Part shown: positions 36,101-43,700 of the stretch, piece by piece | Position numbering within the stretch: position 1 is the stretch's first letter | How the letters are laid out: each line of letters opens with the position of its first letter | Origin: Pachypanchax playfairii | Taxonomy: Eukaryota; Chordata; Actinopteri; Cyprinodontiformes; Aplocheilidae | Length of the DNA stretch: 64,000 bases | Assembly: GCA_006937955.1 (NCBI GenBank) | Contig: SSNP01000250.1 | Location: 345,759-409,758, forward strand | Reading direction: 5' to 3' | Translations under genes and position numbers: made by a program | The notes under the pieces: model-generated | Told to the model about the DNA's origin: nothing | Databases searched by the model: none | Seen by the model: only the letters and a program-made list of their open reading frames with translations

Positions 36101-38056
36101 GGAGAGGCCTCGAAGAAATTCTGGCAAACCGTCTGACGCCTCAGGAAGGGGAAACAGTGCTTCACTAACACTGTTTACAGTGTGGGTGGGGAGCTGCTGA
36201 CCTCAACTGGGGATGTAGTTGGAAGGTGGAAGGAGTACTTTGAGGATCTCCTCAATCTCAGCACCACATCCTCCGCTGAGGAGGCAGAGACTGGGGACTC
36301 AGAGGAGGACTCGCCCATCACCTGGGCTGAAGTCACTGAGGTAGTTAAAAAGCTCCTCTGTGGCAGGGCTTCGTGAGTGGATGAGATCCAGTCTCTGGAT
36401 GTTGTAGGACTGTCTTGGTTGACACATCTCTGCAATGTCATGTGAAGGTCAGGGACAGTGCCTCTGGATTGGCAGACTGGGGTGGTGGTCCCTCTGTTTA
36501 AGAAGGGGGTCCAGAGGGTGTGTTCCAATTATAGGGGGATCACACTCCTCAGCCTGCCCGGTAAGGTCTACTCCGGGGTACTGGAGAGGAGAATCCGACC
36601 GATAGTTGAACCTCGGATTCAGGAGGAACTGTGTGGTTTTCATCCCGGTCGTGGAACACAGGACCAGCTCTATACCCTCCATTGGGTGCTCGAGGGTTCA
36701 TAAGCATTCACCCAACCAGTCCACATGTGCTTTGAGGATCTGGAGAAGGCGTTCGATCATGTGCCCCAGGACGTCTTGTGGGGGGGGCTCTGGGAGTATA
36801 GGTTTTGAGGCTCTCTGCTGAGAGCTGTCCGTTCCCTGTACAACCACAGCAGGAGCTTGGTTTGCATAGCCGGCAGTAAGTCAGACCTGTTCCCAGTGAA
36901 TGTTGGTCTCCACCAGAGCTGCCCTTTGTCACTAGTTCTGTTCATTACTTTAATAGACAGAATTTTTAGGTGTAGCCATGGACCAGAGGGGTCCAATTTG
37001 GGGACCACAAGATCTCCTCTCCGCTAGATGCAGATGATGTTGTTCTTCTGGCTCCATCGTACCAGGACCTTCAATGTGTGCTGGAGCGGGTTGCAGCCAA
37101 GTGTGAAATGGCTGGGATGAGAATCAGCACCTCCAAATCCGAGGCCATGGTTCTCGACCGGAAAAGGGTGGTTTGCCCTCTTCATGTAGGTGGAGAGCCC
37201 TTCCTCAAGTGGAGGAGTTCAAGTATCTCAGGGTCTCGTTCACGAGTCATGGGCGAATTAATCGCATGATTGACAGACGGATTGGTGCAGCGTCTGCGGT
37301 GATGCGGTCGCTGTATCAGACTGTTGTGGTGAAGAAGGAGCTGAGTTGAAAGGCAAAGCTCTCGATTTACTGGTGAATCTATGTTCCAACCCTCACATAT
37401 GGCCATGAGATTTGGGTCATGACCGAAAGGATGAGATCGCGGATACAAGCGGTTCAAATGAGTTTCCTCCGCAGGGTGGCTGGGTGCTCCCTTAGAGACA
37501 GGGTGAGGAGCTTGGTCTCCCGGGAGGAGCTTGGAGTAGAGCCACTGCTCCTTCACGTTGAGAGGAGCCAGGTAAGGTGGCTTGGGCATTTGTTCCGGAT
37601 GCCGCCTGGGCGCCTCCCTAGGTTCCTGGTGTTACTACTGCACTAACAGGAAGCAGATACCTGGATCACTGCCACTTGTTTGTTCTTTAGGAAACTCAGT
37701 CCACTGATGAAGACTGAACTACTAGAATGTAAAAACAGATGGTGAACTGCTGCTCAGAAAAATGTGCGAACCTAACCCCACAGCAGTTCAACATGTTTGT
37801 TATGGGTAACGCCTTACACAGTAACATCAGAGTACCCCAATTACTTTTTTCATGAAATGTGTAATTTAATGCATTAGTTTCATGCGTTAAGCAATCAGTA
37901 ACTTCATAAATGTTTTCAAAAAGTAATCTGTTATTTTAAGAATTTCTCTCAGGAAGGAAAAAAACTGACTGCATCCTGCTTTTTGTCAGTAGGCCTTCTG
38001 TACCTTTTGCAGATGTATCAGCAGAACCGAAGCTCTGTGTGTGTGTGTGGGGGGGG

Positions 38057-38104
<48 letters not shown>

Positions 38105-38408
38105 TTGTATTTCTGACCTCCTGGGGACCTGTTTCCTGACTTTTACTATCTTTCTGGGGTCCGAGGGTTCTTGTGGGAACCGAAGCCTGGTCCCCATGAG
38201 GGGGACTCCCCTTTTTAGGGTTAGGGGTTAGGTTTATAGGTATGGTGTGAATAGAGTTTTAGTTAGTCTTAGGGTTAGTTATAGATCAGTAATGGTTAAG
38301 GTTAGTAAAAGGGTTTGGGTTAGGTATAAATCTAGTTACTAACATCAATGGAAGTCAATGGACGGTCCCCATAAGGATAACAAAACACACTTGTGTGTGT
38401 GTGTGTGT

Positions 38409-38458
<50 letters not shown>

Positions 38459-39538
38459 ATAGGTGTGAATTTTGATGCATATGTTTGTGATCAAAAACAT
38501 AATAATGAAAAAACACTATGTGACACAGCCTGTTGCAGACTGTCTTTCATGTCACGCTTGAAGACGCACTTTTTCCGCTTGGCTTTTCACCACCTCTAAC
38601 ATTTCTTTAACATGGCGGTTACTTAGCTACGTATGTCTGTCATAATCCCTGCTTGCATCACATGTTTTGACGTGTCTTAATTTGCTGATTTTAGGAGTTT
38701 ATTTGTGATTTTATCTGGATGGCTGTTATGAGTTATTTCATCTGGTTAAATTTTTACTGTTTTATTGTCTTATTTCTATTGTACAGCACTTTGGCAGACT
38801 GTACTGGTCATATTGTAAAGTGTTTTATAAATAAACGTGACACGTCATTGCAGGGTTAATTCAGTTGGATGACTGATGACCTCTGGATGCATTTAAAGGA
38901 GGCGTGTCTTTCAATTAAATTGCAGCATGTGCAAAGCTGCAAACTGGCTTTTAATTTTGGGTAACACATGAGTACTTTAACGTGTTACTTTTATGAATAG
39001 GTAACACTATAACATAACTGATTACTTTTAATTGATGGTAATGTAACCTAACTAACTACTTTCTAAAACAACTATACCCAACACTGTTCAACATCTGGCT
39101 TTTGCCCAGTTGTTACAACCATGTCAGAGCTGAGAGAATGACACATGAAAAGATGGCCATTATAACAACAAGTTAAAGATTACTTTTTTAAAGTGGAGTC
39201 TGGTGTTTGTGACGTCCCATCAGACCAACTGTTTCACTAATAAATCGGACATTTTTGAACTGTATTCTGGTGCGACTGGACTTCTCCAGGCGTGACCACC
39301 GACACAACCTCACCTCCATCTTGTGCTGGTTCTCCTGCACTGCATCCAACATGTTGACCAGTTTATCCAGTAGCGTCAGGACAGTGATGGCATTGACAGG
39401 ACCCTGACTAAACTTCTCCAAGTCGAATACAGCTGTAGGAGAGGAGGGCGAGGCCTGTTCCTCCCCTTGAAGTTCCTGGTTCTGGTTCTCAGGGGGAACC
39501 ATGAGGTCCTGGCTCTGGTGGGATTCAGTGGTCACCAT
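29817..39538 (-). CDS. cavin2: Cavin-2 (SDPR), complete six-exon gene
   Basis: Six exons join in frame to 403 residues (human cavin-2 is 425). Blocks on the - strand: 39538-39314, 35039-34899, 34550-34449, 31399-31142, 31071-30919 and 30149-29817. Cavin-2 is a peripheral coat protein of caveolae that helps shape the plasma membrane and binds phosphatidylserine. Residues about 48-155 form the conserved HR1 coiled coil (VLTLLDKLVNMLDAVQENQH, SNTVSKLLDKSRK, NNFKVLIFQEENEIP), which distinguishes cavin-2 from cavin-1, -3 and -4. Residues about 232-275 form the basic HR2 region (KIKRSSLKR/VESLKKAL, EKKMSKFGTKIV). The acidic stretches around 200-230 and 320-390 match the disordered regions. All five introns are phase 0. 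Mammalian cavin-2 has one intron, equivalent to that after KVLIFQ. The 2a/2b paralogue cannot be assigned here. VPS16 lies head to head upstream. Confidence 0.93.
30919..31071 (-). CDS. cavin2: cavin-2 coding exon 5
   Basis: Residues 243-293 (VESLKKALTLPNLEKKMSK to LKFGSRK), acceptor tttttacag, donor gtacag. It is the basic HR2 segment, followed by the FKVSALKFG motif that matches FKVSPLTFG of mammalian cavin-2. Confidence 0.93.
31142..31399 (-). CDS. cavin2: cavin-2 coding exon 4
   Basis: Residues 157-242 (EENEIPATVFVKNPPPF to KIKRSSLKR), acceptor ctgcag, donor gtaaag. It contains the acidic DLSSDED and EADLEEDEG stretch and the start of the basic HR2 region. Only a 70-bp intron separates it from exon 5. 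Confidence 0.93.
31620..32590 (-). mobile_element. L2-like LINE ORF2 fragment (reverse transcriptase)
   Basis: The - strand translation gives ISNFRPISKLPFLSKLLEKV, FQSGFRSLHSTESALLRV, FDTVDHAILL and then, after a deletion and frame break, YHLYADDCQLYV, IKTWLSDNFLHLNESKLE. These are reverse transcriptase blocks including the YADD catalytic box, as in L2-clade LINEs. It is broken by deletion and is not functional. It lies in the intron between cavin-2 exons 3 and 4, in the sense orientation of the gene. Confidence 0.85.
31685..31768. repeat. Small 20-bp tandem repeat (4 copies) inside the LINE fragment
   Basis: Unit gtacatgtaccgcactgaga, four copies with one or two changes each. It sits just after the LINE peptide LKPNIKN, so the duplicated segment lies in LINE coding sequence. 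Confidence 0.9.
32590..34293 (+). mobile_element. Tx1-like LINE remnant: ORF1 with zinc knuckle and part of ORF2
   Basis: After a T-run at about 32.6 kb, an ORF1-like frame starts with ATG at 32708 (MASASGVATLTQRHGVRVS). It is interrupted near 33.0 kb and resumes with a CCHC zinc knuckle at about 33.23-33.27 kb (CFGCGEEGHTIKAC). A large internal deletion follows. ORF2 reverse transcriptase blocks are readable at 33637-34293: LISLDQEKAFD, GRGVRQGCALS, SAYADDLIVC, KYLGIYLG. The blocks resemble Tx1-clade (L1 group) LINEs. It is a dead copy in cavin-2 intron 3, antisense to the gene. Confidence 0.8.
33380..33495 (+). repeat. Duplicated CCAAT-bearing block
   Basis: gcctctgattggctagaa occurs twice (about 33404 and 33474), and both copies follow related ggtcc(c/t)gc(c/t)ttt words. 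A third ATTGG lies between them. The block sits between the LINE ORF1 and ORF2 remnants, so it may be a separate insertion. Confidence 0.6.
34449..34550 (-). CDS. cavin2: cavin-2 coding exon 3
   Basis: Residues 123-156 (VRERMERQGAQVKKLEAN to NNFKVLIFQ), acceptor tatgtag, donor gtgagt. It ends HR1. The 348-bp intron before it is mostly a minisatellite. Confidence 0.93.
34600..34885. repeat. Minisatellite (41-51 bp unit, 6 copies) filling cavin-2 intron 2
   Basis: Each unit starts acaggtgtgacagataaac and ends with a G-rich ggggcggggacaga. Copies start near 34615, 34666, 34716, 34762, 34803 and 34854. It takes up most of the 348-bp intron between exons 2 and 3, ending within about 20-50 bases of both splice sites. 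Confidence 0.88.
34899..35039 (-). CDS. cavin2: cavin-2 coding exon 2
   Basis: Residues 76-122 (MHQVEMEGVVKGIQADM to SVTMKE), acceptor gtttcag, donor gtcagt. It continues the HR1 coiled coil with no gain or loss relative to mammalian cavin-2 (HKME then x-x-Q-x-x-x-EG). Confidence 0.93.
35063..35137 (+). repeat. 75-bp segment with an exact inverted copy at 35912-35986
   Basis: Unique intron sequence just upstream of cavin-2 exon 2. Its exact reverse complement is found 775 bases away, inside the LINE. See the entry at 35873. Confidence 0.93.
35562..37646 (+). mobile_element. Non-LTR retrotransposon fragment (endonuclease to C-terminus)
   Basis: Readable parts, in order: an AP-endonuclease block (IVVSAYGPN, then VLLGDFNAHL near 35.87 kb); a linker (VYSVGGELLTSTGDVVGRWK); reverse transcriptase blocks (WQTGVVVPLFKKG, NYRGITLLSLPGKVY, a diverged F-x-D-L-E-K-A-F-D-H-V-P box, a diverged A-D-D box reading DADDVVLLAPS); and the C-terminal LSIYW...PTLTYGHEIWVMTERM, LRDRVRSLVSREELG, RMPPGRLP. 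Several frameshifts, stops and a deletion break it. It belongs to a large teleost LINE family whose clade I do not assign. It lies in cavin-2 intron 1, antisense to the gene. Confidence 0.88.
35873..35986. repeat. Foldback junction plus inverted copy of intron sequence inside the LINE
   Basis: A perfect 17-bp palindrome (35873-35889 and 35893-35909, 3-base centre) falls exactly at the GDFNAH codons of the endonuclease. It is followed after two bases by the exact 75-bp reverse complement of 35063-35137. LINE sequence then resumes, with the intervening endonuclease part missing. Confidence 0.93.
38034..38102. repeat. GT microsatellite
   Basis: (GT)n interrupted once by a run of G. Confidence 0.95.
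38103..38390. repeat. Dispersed teleost repeat with degenerate TTAGGG-like words
   Basis: Contains tgacctcctggggacc, words built on gggttaggggttagg, and caatggaagtcaatggacgg, and is bounded on both sides by GT repeats. This combination is a common interspersed repeat in fish. The telomere-like words are degenerate and belong to this repeat; they do not indicate an internal telomere. Confidence 0.6.
38391..38458. repeat. GT microsatellite
   Basis: (GT)n with one GA interruption. Confidence 0.95.
38520..38840 (+). mobile_element. 3' end of an L2-like LINE
   Basis: Starts with the C-terminal peptide SRLKTHFFRLAFHHL followed by a stop, and ends with tacagcactttgg and ttataaataaa, the usual tail of teleost L2-type elements. 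Confidence 0.65.
39314..39538 (-). CDS. cavin2: cavin-2 coding exon 1
   Basis: Residues 1-75, from MVTTESHQSQ to NQHKME, then donor gtgagg. The start at 39538 is preferred. An in-frame ATG exists 75 bases upstream, but between them lies ttcttctacag followed by ggagag, which looks like the acceptor of a 5' UTR exon. Confidence 0.88.
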
Positions 39539-40661
39539 GTCAACGCTGTCGAACCAAAAAAGTAAAAAGCACTCAAACTCTCCCTGTAGAAGAAAACCCA
39601 CTGAAGATACCAAGGCTGCGTTCAGTTTGATTGTGCCAGTGAGTGTGTGTGCATGTGTGTGTGCGCTGCATTCTGATTGGACAGCTCAAAGAAAAACTTT
39701 CCAGCCAACTTCCCAACTGTGGAAAAACATCCACACCCTTAACTCTTTCACTGCTGCAGCTGAAACTCCCGACAGAATAAAGCTTCAGGGGTGTCATGAA
39801 CACACGCACACACTGACAACACAATGCAGCACTAAACACGGACACGTCTGTCAAAATAAATCCCAAAAGTCTGATAACATGACACGTGGACACAGTTTGT
39901 TTCCATTAGATCACAACCGATTTGTTTCTAAATGTTCATTTTTCTCTAAAAAGGAAAAATCTACAACAAAAACTAAAAGCAAAGAATCAACATGTAACAT
40001 GTAAGAAACATGTAAGAAACATACAAAGACATTTAAAGCACCAAACTGTAGTTTGAAAAGAACTGGGTCAGACAGCTGAAGGGTTAACTCCCTCTCCTTC
40101 AGCCTCAGGCTCTCTTCACCACACCCATGTGGCGGGGGAGGCGGTGGGAAGGAGGGGGGAGGGTTCTATGTCAACTCTCTCTCTCTCTCGTGTTTTTCAG
40201 GTGAAGTCATCTGGAAGGAACTCTGCTTCTCTTCCTGTGTTTGTGTTTTGTTGGTAGAATGTGTGAGACAGATTCCTCTGAAACCAGACTTTATTAACAA
40301 AACACCTAAAGGTTCTCTCCAGGTCCAGGTCCAGGTCCAGGTCCAGGTTCTGGTTTTGAAAGTGGGGGCAGCAGCATTCCTTAATGTTTCACTGTTCTTC
40401 CATCATGTGCAACAAAAAGTAAACCCGGTGTCAATACCGAAAAAAGTAGAGGACGGAGTGGAGGGAGTCCGGCGGAACCGGTCCAGAAGTCCTGCAGGAA
40501 CACACCCAACCGACCGGTGGCGATAATGCGCAATTTCTTTGTTCGCTAACTGTTAATAAATCCGAGAAGAAGAAGCATGTCAGCTGACCCACATAAAATA
40601 AACGTAGCAGCTGACTAATTGGACCCAACATAAACAGTTCTTCTGCCCATCCGGACCGAAC
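39539..40661. promoter_or_regulatory. Shared upstream region of cavin-2 and VPS16 (head to head)
   Basis: The ATG codons of cavin-2 (- strand) and VPS16 (+ strand) are 1,123 bases apart with no other gene between them. Near VPS16 there is a palindromic E-box GTCAGCTGAC at 40579-40588, a second cagctgac at 40608-40615, and an inverted CCAAT (ATTGG) at 40618-40622, about 40 bases before the ATG. Whether both genes use one bidirectional promoter cannot be told from sequence. Confidence 0.5.
40318..40348. repeat. Hexanucleotide repeat (ggtcca)n
   Basis: About five copies of ggtcca in the VPS16 upstream region. Confidence 0.85.
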
Positions 40662-40711
40662 ATGGCGTTCATCACTGCCAACTGGAACCCGCTGGGAGAC
40701 GCATTTTATCG
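40662..40711 (+). CDS. vps16: VPS16 coding exon 1
   Basis: MAFITANWNPLGDAFY plus two bases of Arg17, donor gtcagt. The TANWNPLGD motif is the start of vertebrate VPS16, which fixes the ATG. Confidence 0.94.
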
Positions 40712-43700
40712 GTCAGTTTCCCGCCGCCCATCGAGCTAACGTCCACAGCTAGCTTACTGTTAGCATTGATTTCTGCTTTTTATCTGTTACTAACAAGCTT
40801 TAACCGCGCGGTTCTTTGTCCCGAACTATGTCTGACTCGAACCATGACATGAGTCCTATATGACCTGTTCTGATATGTTCCTTGTTTGTTGTTTATTTGT
40901 AATGTGTCTTTTTTCAGAGGCAGCAGGATTCGAACCGGTGACCAGTGGACCTCGCATCCTGTTTGCTGTATGTGTGATGTCTGTTCTGTGTTTACTAATT
41001 GTTTGTTGTTGTTTATCCATGTGCAGGAAGACTGAGCTGTATAACATGTGCTGGAACATACGAGATGGTCTCACAGACAGTCTGGTGGCTGCAGCTCCGT
41101 ATGGAGGACCCATAGGTGTGTGGTTCTGTGTATTTCCTAAAATAATTACTGATATCTTTGTTTGTTGTAATCATGAGGTTGATTTTAAAGACATGCTTAT
41201 GTGTCAGCTCTGCTCAGAGAACCCCACAGACGTTCTCCCAGTTCTCGTCCTCAGTTAGAGATTTATTCTGCATCAGGAGTCGCCATCGCCAACTTCACCG
41301 TAAGTAAACAACACATCAGATAGAGGATCATCAGCTCTGTTAGTTGAGTGGCTCAGAGTTGGTGTTTTCCTGTCTTACACAAGAACATCCACAGGTTCTC
41401 CTCAGTGATGTTTTATCACCCTTATCTTGGTTCTATACCCTAACTTCATTCATTGAACCTTCATTTATATAAAAGCAGGTTCCACGTCCTCTCGTCTTCA
41501 CGGTGAGGTCCGTGTCTCGGTCTGCATGGTGGATTTAAAGCCCCAGTAGATGAAGCGCTGCGTCTGGGACGCGCTCACTCAGTCATGTTTCAGTGAAGCA
41601 GAGTGCAGCACATCTGCAGAAGTCTGAGGTTTTCCTGTTGAGGAGAAGCAGCTTGTCACATTTGTTTGAGATGGAATGAACATTTGCAAGGTGGACGGAT
41701 GGGAGCACGGTGTGGAAACATCTTTCAGCAACATGTCTCAGCCTGACAGGCGTGTGGAAAAAAAATTATATATTGAGAGTTGAAATGAGTTAAATATGAA
41801 AAGCTTATTATAATTCATGCACGAATGAGAATGATTATACTGTCACACGTGACCTCTGTGACACACCGGGTCCTTGTACCCAGGTGATGAAACATTATGT
41901 TTACCATGAACAAGAATTAATTATCAAATAGACGGAGAAATATTACAGACCCAGATCTGGGACTCTTTAGTCCTGGAAGCCTTGTCAGTTAGTCCCAATG
42001 GAGTAAAGAGCCCCGCCCCGATCTCTTGTTGTTTGATACTATATAATCTAGACTCCCTGACCCATTGGGGGGAGGGGTCACTTCCTGTAGTGGATCAGTA
42101 GTTTTAATGTGTCGCCATGTGGGTGCTCACTGGACAGAGCATGGAACTCGACTGGGTGTCTGCAGAACTAGCTGTGAGCTGCAGCATCTATAAACATCTT
42201 CTAGCTTGGCAATAAGTCGAGGCTGTCGTTAAAACCCAGCTGTTTTTGGTCTTGGCATGAAGCCATTTTGTTCCATATCTAACAGTAGGCCTACATTAGG
42301 ATGAGGTTCTGCCCTCAACTTGTTATGCTTCTCCTCTTATAGTGCGTCTGTGTCTGCAGTAGTTTTGCAGCCAGACTGCAGAACAGAAGAAGGTGGAATC
42401 CAATCTAGACTGAACAAAGAATCTACCCTGTATCAACTAACATTCTGGTCCTGTGAAACCCAGAAATTCTCCCACACATTTCTACTGCATTCTAAATAGA
42501 GCTGCTGCGCCTCCATTCAGAAGTTCAGGAACACTGGAAAAGTCAACAGGTAGGGGTGGAAAAGTTTGCCTGGTAGTCTCTTATGTTTAAAAAATCTTCT
42601 GTAAAATATTTGGTCTTTATTTTGGTTCCTGTAACTAAGTGATTCTGCTGCAATCACAACTGCCTCTCCAGGACAATAACGTTATCTACTATGACACAAG
42701 AGTTCCTCAAAAGACCATCACACTTCATCTTTTTGTATACGTTGAAGCTTCAACCCTCACGTGTCTCACTTGTGTCTCTCAGTGGAAGAGCGGCCTAGTG
42801 GTCCACCTGGGTTGGTCCATCAGTGATGAGCTCTTGTGTGTACAGGAGGATGGAACAGTTCTAATTTATGATCTCTTTGGGTCCTTCAAAAGGCACTTCA
42901 GTATGGGACAGGTAAGTTACTAGGTAAGCTACTAGTTAATTCAGTGTGGGACGGGTAAGGCTGCCCGCTAGTTAATTCAGTGTGGGACGGGTAAGGCTGC
43001 CCGCTAGTTAATTCAGTGTGGGACGGGTAAGGCTGCCCGCTAGTTAATTCAGTGTGGGACGGGTAAGGCTGCCCGCTAGTTAATTCAGTGTGGGACGGGT
43101 AAGGCTGCCCGCTAGTTAATTCAGTGTGGGACGGGTAAGGCTGCCCGCTAGTTAATTCAGTGTGGGACGGGTAAGGCTGCCCGCTAGTTAATTCAGTGTG
43201 GGACGGGTAACCTATGGTGTGGTTCACACGTGAAGCGGAACGCTGCAAAGCGGCGTGGGCATCTGGTCTATTTTTTTGCTCAAGCCACAAGCGTTCCGCG
43301 TCAATTCTGGCAGGAAGTCACACTAAGACACACGAGACAATCTGGTCAATTTTTGTAAATAAAAGCAATTCTTCAAAATAAAATACCGCGATTGACAAAT
43401 GCGATCATAATTGTGTATCTAAACAAAATATAGGGATGAAAATAAACACAACACATTCACATACACACACAACTAGCACAACTACTGACTACTTTGAGGG
43501 ATGCTGTGTTTCTGGGTGTCCACACAAGATTGTCTTCTAGTTAGTTAGCGGGTCAGGCTGGCCTACTAGTTAGATTAGAATGGGACAGGTAAGGTTAGTT
43601 AGTAATTCATTATTTTAGGCAGGACATAATTAACTAGTTAATTACTTAAATATAGGATAGGTAAAGCTAGGTAGTGGTTAGTTCATTGAGCAGCAGGTGA

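Larger units (their letters stand above)
37795..39086. mobile_element. hAT-like non-autonomous element with 8-bp target duplication
   Basis: TTCAACAT flanks the unit on both sides (37787-37794 and 39087-39094). The right end reads ...acccaacactg, the reverse of the CAGTGTTGGG end seen in teleost hAT elements; the left end is a diverged form (gtttgttatgggtaac). Both flanks are rich in gtaac/gttac words typical of these elements. The interior holds GT microsatellites and a LINE 3' end, so it has received insertions. Confidence 0.6.

Noticed and set aside
38200..38345. Interstitial telomeric repeat from agggttaggggttagg words
   Set aside because: The words are few and degenerate and are embedded in a recognisable dispersed fish repeat bounded by GT microsatellites.
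39188..39313. Readthrough frame beyond cavin-2 exon 1 (LCRWSRLEKSSRTRI...)
   Set aside because: The gtgagg donor after HKME joins exactly to the next HR1 segment. The readthrough has no similarity to cavins.
40431..40631. - strand frame in the VPS16 upstream region as a cavin-2 upstream exon
   Set aside because: No splice donor of suitable phase and no similarity to cavin N-termini. Cavin-2 coding starts satisfactorily at 39538.
42898..43290. - strand open frame of 130 codons with PYPSHTELTSGQ repeats
   Set aside because: Produced by the 36-bp array, whose unit is a multiple of three and free of stops on that strand. It lies over the VPS16 exon 4 donor and has no support as a gene.
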